Positions 48,008 to 59,810 of a stretch of DNA of 64,000 nucleotides are shown piece by piece (position 1 is the first letter of the stretch; the number at the start of each line of letters is the position of its first letter). The stretch lies in NCBI RefSeq assembly GCF_040802235.1, contig NC_133157.1, forward strand, positions 29,219,501 to 29,283,500, read 5' to 3'. Origin of the DNA: Manis javanica. Lineage: Eukaryota; Chordata; Mammalia; Pholidota; Manidae. Position numbers and translations under genes: made by a program. The notes beneath the pieces were generated by a model. It was not told the origin of the DNA. It saw nothing but the letters and a program-made list of their open reading frames with translations, and did not search any database.

Positions 48008-48013
48008 AATAAA
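48008..48013 (+). terminator. PGAP4: Poly(A) signal candidate, distal
   Basis: AATAAA followed 50-75 bases later by T/GT-rich sequence ('cttttgttgctatggattt'). It would give a 3' UTR of about 2.57 kb. Confidence 0.35.
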
Positions 48014-48098
48014 AGCACCAGTTCCACTGAGGCATCCTGAGAAGACTTGTCATTCTCTTTTGTTGCTATGGATTTTTCTGATGTGGCGCATGATGTTG

Positions 48099-48119
48099 AA
48101 CACACACACACACACACCA
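48099..48119 (+). repeat. (CA)n microsatellite
   Basis: About nine CA units. Confidence 0.9.
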
Positions 48120-48586
48120 CTATGGAGTCCCAAGGTGGCCATTCAAAAGTATGGATTGTTTGCTTAAAAATTCAAAACTGATTTTGTTGTATTTCTTAAA
48201 TAGAAACACTGAAATTGTGTATTATTTTTTATTGTTGCTTGAAGAAAAAATGGTGAGAATACTACAGTGCAACTGGAGACTACAAGTAGGATTAAGTAAT
48301 GATAGGATTAATCTAATTTACCTTGGAAACACTCCTCATCTGGGAGAACGTGTTTAATTGGTAACTTAATTTGGGTGGAGAGGCATTCTAATTGGAGTTG
48401 ATTACTGTGGGATTTTTATATACACTACGATGCATTGTGAGTTACAGTAATACATGACCTAAAACGGTAATTTTAAGTCAAATCATTTGGATATTTTTAT
48501 CCCAACTACAATGAATTTGCCGAGAAATGCTCCTTAACTAGCACTGTTTTTCCTGGCACAGGACCAGGAAATGAGTGTATAAAGTG

Positions 48587-48623
48587 AAAGAGAGAGAGAG
48601 GGAGGAAGGAAGGAAGGAAGGGA
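48587..48623 (+). repeat. (AG)n/(GGAA)n simple repeat
   Basis: AG units pass into GGAA units ('gggaggaaggaaggaagg'). Confidence 0.85.
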
Positions 48624-50079
48624 GCAAAGTGGGACAGCCTACATAGAAGTAATACTGGAAAATGAGAACTGGGATTGGGGAAGAAAACGTAGGAGACAAG
48701 CAAGGAGCAGGAGTCAATGAGAGTTGGTGATAATATACCATTTTGACCCCTGTAAAAAGGACTTTTTAAATTTGCATTTCAGGCAGAAGGAATGGTAAGT
48801 ACAAGAAGGAATGTCTTACATCACCACACAACTATTTTTTTTTATTTGTCGTTACAGTTTTCAGTGTGTGTGCTGGGGGCTGGACGTGCGGGTCTCAGTG
48901 TGTCCCTCGGGGGAAGGCTTGGTTTCGGGCTGCAGCTGCCGCAGCTGCCGCAGCTACCTGCTCTTACTGGTGAGAATCACCCGGCAGGGGGGCTCCGGAA
49001 AGGAGAAGGGGCAACCTCCACACTGTGCCCATGAACTCTTCCCAAGTCATATGGGTGAGTGGGTAAGATGCTTTCAGCCTGATCATGTAGCCCTGTGTGG
49101 TAGGAGTGGCCTTCAGCAAAACATTAATATAACACAGACCAAGAACAGAGAGGTAAACTATTCCCAGAGCCTGGATGGGAAGGACTCTTTAAGGATCACT
49201 TTCTGATGCATCATTTCTGGTGTCTTTTATATTTTGTTAGTGTAGCTTTGTTTAAATAGGAACAAGCTGAGCCTTCTGAAAAACTCATGTACAGGCAACA
49301 TGTTAGAAGAGACAGGAAAAAAGAAGAGGAAAAAATTCTTGTGATCATTTTCTTTTTAAATCTAGCTAAGCCATTAGTAGAAATACCCCAATCTGCAGAA
49401 ACACTCCTCTGTGTGAAATGGAAAAGGCTTTGAAGAAATTAGAATCACATTATCTTTCTTTTTACCAGTAAACACCAAAGGAAGAAACAAACTGTTTCAG
49501 CCAAATTAATCCCTTGTCACACTTAAACATTAATCTTCACACCAAGGCAGACATACATTAAAATTCAGAATTGGATCTCAGGAGCCCTTTCAGATGGGTA
49601 AATTTTGTCCCATAAAAAACACCAGGTGTCATGTCTCACCTATCAATCTATCCTCGGTGAGTTGCCTACTGGGTAACAGGTACTATGCTGAGCGCTGGAG
49701 CCAAAGGTGAGTGAATAAGGCATGCTTGCTTCCTTTCAGGACCTTGGTGTCCAGGGGGAGTTAGTTCAGTGAGGTATGCTGGGACGGCCTGGGGTGCTGT
49801 CCATAAACTGCCTCAGGCCTCTAATTATCCCACTTCCTCTACTCTTCTGCAGCCTTTTGCTGAGAGCAACCTGGTCCATCAAAGAAGTCTACTAACAAAG
49901 GAAATGTTTGACCCAAACATTCATTTACAGAAACAACTGACCCCCAGAGAACGTGGCTTGCCCAAGGATGACACACCTTTTTTCTTTTGGCCGAGACTTG
50001 CCGCACCTATCTCAAAACAAAATGAAGGGAAGCCACAGTGTAGGGAAGCCCCCCACCCCACCCCCCACTTTCCCTACTG

Positions 50080-50420
50080 CTCTATAAGGACTGCTGTCCG
50101 CTGCCTCACCCCGGACATGTCTGGCCTTGAGAAACCTTGAAAACAGCGTGTTGTACCCATGAGTAAGGAACTAGCTAAGGGCCTTGAAGGCCAGACACCT
50201 GGCCATGAAGGCCACACGCATGCATGTCTTCAATGCCTATGTAACCACGAATCAGCACTATAACAGTATAAAAAGTACACTGTATACAGAATAAAGTGGC
50301 TTTTTCTGAGCACCCTCCATGGCGACTCCCGCCTCTTCCTCTGCTTTTTGCGTCGCCCCAAGACCTCAACGGCAATCCCCAGGCCCCGACACCCACCCAA
50401 ACTGTTGTCCTGTCCATCTC
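50080..50420 (+). mobile_element. LTR-like sequence
   Basis: TATAAAAAG at 50267-50275 is followed only about 20 bases later by AATAAA at 50290-50295, then a GC-rich, CpG-containing segment. The promoter-plus-poly(A) layout suggests a solo LTR of an old endogenous retrovirus. No internal region follows, and boundaries are not defined. Confidence 0.35.
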
Positions 50421-51309
50421 ATCTTGCTACCAAAAGCTTGCTGGTCCTCAAGTAGAGAGAGGAAAGTGAGGGTCACACTGACTCACTCCCTCAGGCTGGG
50501 AACTAAAGATCTCCTGCCCTTTCATTGCTCTGGCCACGTCTCAGGCCTTCGGGTTTCATGTGTGATGTCTGTTCTCTCCAAGGCTCCTGTCCTCCACAGC
50601 TGACTGCACGTGAGAGCCTGTCTCCCAGAGTTGTCTGTCCTCATGGGAGGACTAAGCTCACTCATATACGAGTTGTGAGCTAGCACCCTCTTTGAACTCT
50701 GAAGAATTTTAACTGAGGGCCACATTATTTCTACCTGTTACCAGTGTTTCCACATGGATCCCCATGCCTGCAGAGCCTCATACCTTACTTTAAAAAAATT
50801 ATTTTTTCTCTTACCAATCCACACCGCAACAGTATTGGCCAAAGTCGTGAGTCCGGCTCTAAGGATAGGTGGCCAGGCTGTTGTCCCACAAACGGTGGAA
50901 TATTTCTGAACTCACAGCCATTGTTCAGGCTCTGCAATTACTCTAATCCTTACCTTCAAGGACTCTCCAGTATGAGTGAACCGAGCAGAATAACCCAAAC
51001 TAGTAAGAGAAAGGCCTGCCTTTTTAGCAAATATAATTAATTCTTAACTAATTAGAAAGGATTCTTGACCTAATAGTTTTGAACCACTTGCCAGTGAGAA
51101 AATGGAGAAGTTTGGTTTATATATGAAAATTCTCATTTTACTTCCCAAACATGGGACAGCTCAAATGAAAAGAAAAAAGATGAGGGTATCCGTCTCTTCC
51201 TCCTGAAGGGATGTTTGGTGCTGGGTGGTTTTTTTTTTGCATTCTTCTCATACATCACAAAAGTGAGTTGTAAATTTTGCAGGTTGATTTCAGTTCATGA
51301 GATACTTGT

Positions 51310-51740
51310 AAAGTTAGGATGCATTTGGCTGCTAATAACAGAATCCAGTCTGCCAGGGCCTTAAGCATTCATGATGTTTTATTTTCTCACACTTAACAAG
51401 AAGTCAGCAGAAGGTGGTCTCAGCAGTGCAAAGATACCATCAAGGGCCAAGATCCGCTATTTCCATTCTGCCATCTTTTGCCAACTCATGGCGACTGCAG
51501 TTTCAGATAGCAAGTCCTCACTGGGCTGTATTCAAATCAGGAAGGAAGGGGCTGGGGTGAAAAGCTTCCTCTACGTGAAATTCTGTGTTTTTTCCCCAGG
51601 AAAAACAATACCAGATGTCTCCCAGCAGACCTCTCCTTTTGTCTCATTGGCCAGATATGGGCCATAGGCCCACTCCTAGGGACCAATCACAGGCAAAGGG
51701 AAATGGGATAAACCCAATCACAATTCAGTCGCTCAGATTT
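51310..51740 (+). repeat. Old medium-reiterated repeat, family unassigned
   Basis: 'cagaatccagtctgccaggg', 'ttttattttctcacactta', 'catcaagggccaagatccg', 'cccagcagacctctccttt' and 'tctcattggccagatatggg' follow a very common mammalian repeat. Probably the same broad type as 42430-42905. Confidence 0.55.
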
Positions 51741-53109
51741 TTGGGGTGGAGGGTAGGGGTTGGGGGAGGAGAGAGCAGAAGGCTATCTTCGTTGACCTCA
51801 AGGGCTCTCCACCTGCCACCCAAACAACCTGGGACTTTTTTTTAAGCCAGGAAGATGTTTGTGGATAGCCCAAGGGCAAAATGTAAAAAGTGACTACCCT
51901 GTTGCTGTTGGAGGAAAGTGATCAAGGTTTTTAATACTCTTCCTGCCCCTGCCGTTTCATACGATATTTAGAAATTGAACAGCATGGAGATTTATTTCAT
52001 TTAGATTAGATTTATTTAACCATACAGTCACATGGTTAGGTCATAAGAACCTTTTGAAAAGATGCTGCTATCAGATGAATTGTTTTGGAGTTTTAAACGG
52101 CTTTGAGAGGCTTAGATTGTTAGATTTCTAGAGGCCCATAAGATTGCATTTTCTTTCTGATACGAGAGGACAGCTGAGCAACTGAATATGAAACATCACA
52201 GGCATAATAAGACCATTGTTGCTAGTTTCAAGAAAGTCAGGATATTCAAACTCAGGACATGGGGACTGACCAGTTGACAACTGAAAGTTATGCTTTCTAA
52301 CTACTGTTGAACTCCCCTGAGTTACTGATTTGGGACACATGAAAAGCTTTTTATTGTTTTTCCAGATTCACAATTTCAGAAAGGGATCACATGAATTTTG
52401 ATGTATGGAATGAACCATGCTGTAAATTTCTGAAACCTCCTTTGGCACACAAACATTAATATGTCTACATTAGAAAGTATGTTCCTGTCTGTATTCAATT
52501 TCAAGAGAAAATGGTGAAATTGAAATGAAATTATGTTCAACAGTATTCCTGGAAATTTAGAGTCTGACACGAATCCTAGGGAGATTCTGAAACTCCTAGC
52601 GATATGAGCAACGTTTGGCAGTTTACTTTTCAAGGAAGGGACAAGGAGGAAGATAAGAACAATCAGCTCTGCCAACTAGAATTGAAATTGGGGCTTCTCC
52701 CCCAGTAAAACCACAATTCAGCCAATAATACCTAGAGACACCGGGTCTCACCAGCCTGTGGATACAAATGAAGTCATGTTCATATTAAATACTGCACAGT
52801 TTCCTTTGTTGACATATTCTTCCCCACCCACAAAAAGCCTCACTCACATATTTCTGGGAATCTCCAAAAAGGTACCTTACGTGTATGTGCATACGTAGCA
52901 TTTTGCCCCAATCGTCACACAGCACCTCTCTTGTCTTTCCTCCCTTGCTCTAGCTCCTCACCACCTGCAAAGTCATTCTAAAGGGCTTCTCTCTTGCCCC
53001 TGCTTATGGTAGCCATTTGGGGAACACCAGTGCCTCTGCCAAGGTTACTATTTCTAAATTCTTATCCAACTACCAATTCTCCAGGTGAGGCTATACTTTT
53101 ACGCAGCAA

Positions 53110-53430
53110 GAATAAATAGCAACGTCTTAGAGGCCTACCATGACAAAGGTTTATTTCTCACTGCCATAAAATCTAATAAGGATCCAGCAACCCTTTAGGG
53201 CTGTTTTCCATGTAGCAAGTCAACACCTTGCTACTGAGGGAGGTAGCTGCCCCACGACTAGCAGGAAACCTTCCCAGTCAACAAGGCAGGCTTAGAGAGA
53301 TTCCCCGCCCCCAGCCCTGCAACCAGATGAAGGACTTAATGGTCACTCACCAGCTCCTCTCTGCTGCAGACTGCAAATGGCCAGAGCCATGGCCCCACTC
53401 AACTGCAGAAGGGCTCAAAAGTGCAAAGAG
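53110..53430 (+). repeat. Possible further copy of the old repeat type
   Basis: 'gacaaaggtttatttctcac' and the layout after it resemble the repeat at 42430-42905, but divergence is high. Confidence 0.35.
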
Positions 53431-53643
53431 GTCTTCCATATTCAGGAAAGGGAAGGAGAGCAGATTTTGGTGCGTACTCGTAATATCTACTTACAAGTCA
53501 GTGTTGGGTTCTAGGAAAAAGTAGAAAGAATGGCCTTCACTCCAGCTCTGCTCTGTCACCAGATCCTCAACTCAGTACTGCTTGTGCCCAGAATCCCAAA
53601 ACCTTTCTCATAAGCAAGCTCTGTTGTTTAGTCCTAATTTTTC

Positions 53644-53854
53644 TTTCTATAGGAGCTTCAACAGAGTCCAAGAGTTGGGGGGAAACACCGTGCTCTTTCT
53701 CCCATTCTGCTTCTTTTTTTCTTTTTCATGAAAAACTCACATACACCCCTTTTTTTCTAATCCTCCTTCAGATCGTGTCCAACTTGTTCACTGCTGTTAT
53801 AAAGTCAGAGCCCAGTGCCTGGAACTCAGGAATATGCTAATGAGTAGCTGGCTG
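53644..53854 (+). repeat. Local duplication, copy 1 (probable source)
   Basis: About 95 per cent identical by eye to 55917-56129, in the same orientation. The right part ('gagcccagtgcctggaact') resembles an L2 3' end, and only in this copy does it continue into a TGGATGAATGATGG-like L2 tail. This copy is therefore probably the source. Confidence 0.9.
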
Positions 53855-54744
53855 GCTGACTGGATAAGTGGCTGGATGGATGAATGATGGTTTTCTTTCT
53901 ACCAACAGATGAAGCTCGGAGGGAGCCTGTTTTCACCTTCTGTTTATCCTCTGAGCTTCTGTCACCTTGACCCTAGCTGAGTCCTTTTGTCTTGGATACC
54001 ATTTCTGCCTTTTTGGGGGGGCTCCCTTTGGATTGGGACCTCGTTTAGGATTAATTATGGGAGTGTCAGTTTCAGTTTAGGGACCAAAATCCTACCACTC
54101 AGGTCTCTTCAGGGATTCCTAATGGAGGGATGTGTACTTGAGGACAATAGCCAAATAAAAAGGAAAATAAAATACCATTTTATTAACTGATAAGCAATCA
54201 CCCCATTGTCTCTCAGTGCAGACATCTTTGCTAAGTCAAATCTGGTTATGCTGTGTAGGCTTGGAATCTAAGGAAGGCTTCCAGCACTTTCATCACTCAG
54301 GAGGGATGGAAAGGTCTGAAACAGAGTAGATGCAATTTATGTAGAGGCACATGTACAGAAGAGAGAAGGCCAGGCCCTCCCAGAACCCTGCAATAAGGGG
54401 ACAGTAGGAGCAAAAGAGGCGACACCAGCTTGGAGACTCCACTCTCTAGCAGAATGTAGTTCTGCAACTGTCCTGTGCTTGGAGCACTTGAGTCATTAAT
54501 ATCTCCTCCCTCAGGAAGAAGATAGTAAGAAGGGTAGGCAGAGCGTGTGGGAGCAGCAGAATTACCCTCTCCCTTACAGGTCAAGGCAGAAATGGGAGGA
54601 GAGCTGGCTGAATATCCCATTTCCTCTTCCCCTCTTAGTGACTAGTTCTTTGCTCTTCTCCACCTTGAATAAAATCTTTGCTTCTGCCTTTGCCCAAGCC
54701 CTTCAGTCATTCACTTGCAGTCACAGCCATTCCTTGCCATGCAA

Positions 54745-55085
54745 AATGGCTATTATTTAAAAAGATGAGAGAGAATACGAGTCGTCGAGAATGTGCACTG
54801 TTGGTGGAAAGGTAAATTAGTACAGCCACTACTGAAAACAGTAGATAGGTTCCTCAAGAAATTAAAAATAGAACCACCTTATGATCTAGTGACCCCATTT
54901 CTGGGTATATAACTAAAGGAAATGAAATCAGAATCTCAAAGAAATATCTGTACCCCCATATTCATTGCAGCATTATCCACAAAAGCCAAGATATGGAAGC
55001 AACCTAAATGTTTGTTCACAAACAGACGAATGAATAAAGAAAATGTGGTGTGCAAATACACTGGAATATTATTCTGCTAAGCTGT
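54745..55085 (+). repeat. L1 ORF2 3'-end fragment, plus strand
   Basis: 'aatgtgcactgttggtggaa', 'gatctagtgaccccatttct', 'gtacccccatattcattgca' and 'gccaagatatggaagcaacc' are the classic L1 ORF2 C-terminal/3' phrases, diverged. Confidence 0.8.
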
Positions 55086-55143
55086 CTTTATCCTTACAAG
55101 AACAAGGATGCAGACCTTCAGACCTCAGAGGAAAAGGCCTTGA

Positions 55144-55157
55144 GCGCCCTCTAGCGG
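55144..55157 (-). promoter_or_regulatory. CTCF-like motif, reverse
   Basis: The minus strand reads CCGCTAGAGGGCGC, 13 of 14 matches to the CTCF core (G for A at position 3). The patch around it (55140-55320) is locally CpG-rich in an AT-rich setting. Binding is inferred. Confidence 0.5.
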
Positions 55158-55916
55158 ATGGAGCACGGCCCGCACGTCCGCGTTCTGTGCTGGGCCTCTT
55201 GGGAATCCTCCCTCCCTTCTCGGGAAGAGGTCCTGAGATTCCCTTACTGCCCTGAGCGCACCTCCCTTCCCCCACGTATCACATGGATTGTTTGCCACTG
55301 CCCATTTCTCCCCTGCACGTGGGAGCCCTGACGGAAACCAGTGTATGTATAAAAATGCCACCTTGACGTAAAGATTTTTTGAGTTAAAGGCACTTAATCA
55401 AAAGGCACTCTGGCCTTCCTTTTCATTCCTGAGGACAGAAGAAACTCCCATGTGAACAACGTCCTCCTTATATCAGGAAGAAAGAAAAATTCTTATCAGT
55501 AGAGACAGGAGGCTGGGCTGAGAGAAGTCTGCACCAACTAACCTTTGCTAAACCAGCCTTTGTCATCCTGGTCACTGCTCCACCTTAGCTGTCCTAACCC
55601 AGGTCACTTCGTCTTGTCACATTTTCACAATTTACTGCCTTAGTTCAATTTAAATGTATAAGCGTTTGGCTCTAATTGCTTCTTTGGGTCTTCATTTCCT
55701 ATGTTTTTCTCCTGTTAATCAGGCGCAGCTGGAGACCTTAAATGCGGAGAGGTAGTGTTTTGCCTGCCGCATGGCCCTTTCAGGGAAATGACTGTCTCTA
55801 GGTCTTCCATTCTTTGTAACAGTGCCTGGAACCCAGATGGTCCTCAGCAACTTTATTTGTTGGAGAACTAGGGCCCGAAGCTTGTTTTATGATTCTTGTG
55901 TGTGTATGAGCACATG

Positions 55917-56129
55917 TTTCTATAGGAGCTTCAACAGAGTCCAAGAGTTGGGGGGAAACGCCGTGCTCTTTCTCCCATTCTGCTTCTTTTTTTCTTTTTC
56001 ATGAAAAACTCATATACACCACTTTTTTTCTAATCCTCCTTCAGACCGTGTCCAACTTGTTCACTGCTGTATTATAAAGTCAGAGCCCAGTGCCTGGAAC
56101 TCAGGAATGTGCTAATGAGTGGCTAGCTG
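55917..56129 (+). repeat. Local duplication, copy 2
   Basis: Direct repeat of 53644-53854, about 2.27 kb downstream. Differences include single substitutions, one extra T in a T-run and a two-base insertion ('ctgtattataaag' against 'ctgttataaag'). Homology stops abruptly at both ends. Confidence 0.9.
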
Positions 56130-57069
56130 CTTCCACGAAGGGCCAAGGTTTATTCCCTCTGTGATTGCGTCGGGCTTTATCATTTTCAAAGCACTCATTT
56201 GGGTGATACTGCTCACTCAGAGCAACAACATGGCAAAGTTAGAGAGAAGCGGTATTACTAGGCCCACTTCTCACGTCAGGGAAGAGCACCTGGGAGAGGG
56301 TGGTTTCCTCAGACAACCCTAGCCCGCCAGGCTCCTCACCTCTGGCCCTTTCCACTAGAGCCTTCCCACCTAAAGGCCACGCACCTTCAACAAAGAGATA
56401 AGGGACAGTGAGAGAAAAATACACTGGGGGGTCATAAATGACATAAGTAACTGACAATTCTGATTAGATAGTGAGGGAGAAATTGGACTTTGAGATGATT
56501 GAGCAAAAAAGCAAAGAGAAATCACCAACAAGGCAGTAAACAACCTATTAATGAGGGAAACTGGGAAAATGGGATTGGAGTTCACTGCTGGCCGCAGTGT
56601 AACTCTTTCCTGTCAGATAAATACCAGTCACTTGGTAACTCTGAAATCCTGCTGCCCATTCATTCTAATTACTCTGCATCTACAGCATCCCAAACACACA
56701 CACACACTTCCTCAGACAAGAAAGCCCTTGATCTTTATCCCATTTCAAGTCTCTAATGTCCCTGCTCCCAGGGGGTGGTTCTAAGCCCTGGAATTTGGAT
56801 AATTTTAAATGTACTTCCCCTGAACTCTTGAATATACACAGGCAGTCTAGTCTTCCTAGAATACACAGAGTTCAGATTTCTTAGGGATGGAGAGGATCTT
56901 AAATATTACCACGAGGAAAAGGAAGGCAAACCCTGACTCTTCCATTCCCATGTTTGTTGCCCACAAATAGCTCTTGGCCCTGAGCTTCATTCTGGGCTTA
57001 TTTAATCCTCAGATTCTTGGCTTTTTAAAAATCTACTACATCTCTCTTACAAACTGACATTTAGTACTA

Positions 57070-57735
57070 ACTCTGAATAAACTAACCCATTGGCTTGTAC
57101 ACTTGAAATGGGTAAATTGTAGGCTTTGTGAATTCTACCTCAATAAATCAGTCAAATTAAAAAAGAAGCCATAAAAGAATTGAAAGCATGGTCTTGAAGA
57201 GATCTATTTATCTCATGTTTATAACATCATTATTCACAAAGCCACAAGGTGGAAGCCACCCAAGTGTCCATAGACCAATGAATAGATTAAAAATGTGATA
57301 TATATACATATTTGTGATATATATGTATGTGTAGATATGTGTAATATTCCATTTTGTGTGTGTGTGTGTATATATATATTATTCAGGAATATTATTCAGT
57401 CTTTAAAAAGAAGAAAATTATGACTACAAAATGGATCACCCTTGAGGACATTATGCTAAGTGAAATAAGCCAGTCACATAACAGACTAATACTGTATGGT
57501 TCCACTTATATGAGGTACCTGGAGTAGTCAGCTTCACAGAGACAGTTCCCTGGGTCTGGAGGAAGAGGGAAATAGGGAGTTACTGTTCAATGGGTACAGA
57601 GTTTCAGTTTTGCAAGATGAAAAGGGTTCTGGAGTTTGGTTACACAGCAGTGTGGATGTAATTAACATCGCTGAACTGGACACTTAAAATGGCTAAGACG
57701 GTACACCTGTATATTTTACGCCAATATTTTTAAAA
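57070..57735 (+). repeat. Old L1 3'-end fragments, plus strand
   Basis: A first piece ('gtacacttgaaatgggtaaa', 'cctcaataaatcagtcaaa') ends at about 57170. A second starts near 57180 and includes 'gtgaaataagccagtcacat', 'ggttccacttatatgaggt' and 'ggtacacctgtatattttac'. A TA/TG-rich simple repeat at 57297-57380 interrupts the second. Confidence 0.75.
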
Positions 57736-58939
57736 GGGTGTGTGGTTCATGTGTACCATTTCAGGGCAGCTGCAGCCTGGATCCGTGCACAATTCTAAAC
57801 GACCAATGACAGAAGAGCTTTCAGAATCTAGTAGAGCTTAGAAGAAAGTAGTCGTCATATTCTACCTCTTAATTATTTTAAGTTCTCAGGATAAGAATTA
57901 TAACACAGTTACCCTGCACTTTTCTGAGATTGCTACAAATGCCTTCATATATTTATTGATTCGCTTATTCAACAAGAATGGATTGGGTGCCACCACAATG
58001 CTCTAGGCATGGTGCTGGGTGCTGGGCAGACGGTGGTGAGGCACCACCTCCTCTCCCTGCATAGGTCTTACCGTCTGATGGGCTGGATCAACAGGTACGG
58101 AGCATGATGTGGCCATAACACCCAGAGTATCTAGACTTTCCTTCCGTGTTACTTCACAGTCTTCCACCAACACTGCAATAACAACTGTCACCATCACAGC
58201 ACTCTCTGGGTACTTTCATATGCATTCTATCATTTGGTTTGATTTTATTTGATCTTGACCACAACTACCTCTTCCTACTTCTCAGATTATAAATTTCCTG
58301 AGAACAGGTCAGTTTTACTCATCTTGTAATCTCTATACAAGTGTATCCTCTACAAAACATCTCTGTAGCTAACAAAACGCCTTATACATAAGACCCTCAA
58401 TGAAAATTTTACAAACTATGCTAAAAGAATGCTTGCCCTGTCTCTGTAACCAAGATAACAAGGCTGGTTTCAGGGCCCTGAAACCATCCCAACCACCAAA
58501 GCAGACTGTAACACAATTAGGAAATATCTGCACCATGCAAAAGATATTTTAAAATGCCATGTTGACCCAACTGTGGATCTTCCTTGCATTGTGTAGATAT
58601 AGCCCCTTTTTATGAAAGTTGTTTCTCTAGAATATTACTAATACTCTAGTGAGAGTAACTATCATACATGAGAATTACTAGCATATGCAAGTTTGCTGGT
58701 GGACTCAGACATCCTACTGTACGTGACTATACTTAACCCATGGCCTGTCAGTAGACTTATACAGATACCACATTCAAGCCAGAATTCCCTAGAGTGGGGC
58801 AGGTTGTGGAGAATCAATGCGGCAGTTGTTGACAATATTGACAGCAGTGATCCTGAATAATATCATCCTCTTGCCTATCAGAAAAGTCTGCAACTGGAGA
58901 CCTCTAAACCAGGATGCAATCATATCTGGCTATTTAGTT

Positions 58940-59115
58940 GAAACTTACTCTGTGCTAAGCCCCTAGTCATATATTATTTCATTCATGCTCCATAATCAGT
59001 TCTGGATGGAGACATCATGACCTCATTTTACAGACAGTGAAACTGAGGATCACAGAGGTTGGGGGATTCCCCAATGTTTCACAGCCTCCAAGTCCCATGC
59101 TTTTTCCATCTGTCA
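58940..59115 (+). repeat. MIR SINE relic
   Basis: 'tctgtgctaagcccctagtc', 'cattttacagacagtgaaac' and 'tgaggatcacagaggttg' follow the MIRb core. Confidence 0.7.
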
Positions 59116-59478
59116 CAATATCTCAGTTTTGAACATTTTACTAAGTTAACAGACTTAAAAAACAAAGTGAAACCCTGCAACAGTCTGTGTTGCTCAGGAG
59201 TTGCTGTTTCTCTGAGTTCCGGTGAGCTCTCTCCTCACTTTTCTGAACTTTGAGTTCCAGTTGCACATCACACCCTGGAGGTGACCAAATGCTGATGCCA
59301 TGGGAGCAGCAATAGGCAGCACCACTCGGGGACAGATGTACCATGATCCCCTGACATGCTTGGACAGGCTGCTGTTCACGTGAAACGATGCCCAGCAAGA
59401 CCATGGTTACTAGGTCTGCTGATGCCAGTTATTCTTCCCTGATTAATGCAGGTTTAATGTCCAAGGTTATAAACTGCT

Positions 59479-59536
59479 GGGAGGGTGAGAGGGAAAGAGC
59501 TTATCTAGGGAGGGTGAGAGGGAAAGAGCTTATCTA
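59479..59536 (+). repeat. Perfect 29-base tandem duplication
   Basis: The unit at 59479-59507 (GGGAGGGTGAGA...TTATCTA) is repeated exactly at 59508-59536. The lack of any mismatch suggests a recent event or slippage. Confidence 0.95.
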
Positions 59537-59619
59537 TGCAGTCTGCGGTCACCAAAATGTAAACAGCTCTGCTTTAGACCACTGAATGAGCGTCATCCTC
59601 TCCTTGGAGTGAGATGGCC

Positions 59620-59810
59620 TCTCCATGTACCTGTCCTGTGACTCTGGCAAATTACTTGCCGTCTCTGAACCAGTTTTCTTATCTAGAAAACAGGAGCAAT
59701 AAATCTTTCTTCAAAGAGATGCTGAGATTGGAGATCATGTATGAAAAGAACTAGACACATCATAGCACCTCAAAAACTAGCTATGTTTATTATTATTGTT
59801 ATCATTGTTT
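59620..59810 (+). repeat. MIR SINE relic
   Basis: 'tgtgactctggcaaattact', 'gtctctgaaccagttttctt' and 'catagcacctcaaaaactag' follow the MIR order in sense orientation. Confidence 0.65.

Larger units (their letters stand above)
46851..50075. other. Downstream flank of PGAP4
   Basis: May include a distal 3' UTR up to about 48030. Contains two simple repeats and a small GC-richer patch at 48871-48990. No further gene was recognised. Confidence 0.45.

Noticed and set aside
57248-57261. CTCF-like CCACAAGGTGGAAG
   Set aside because: Two or more core mismatches and it is a plain part of an L1 3' end.
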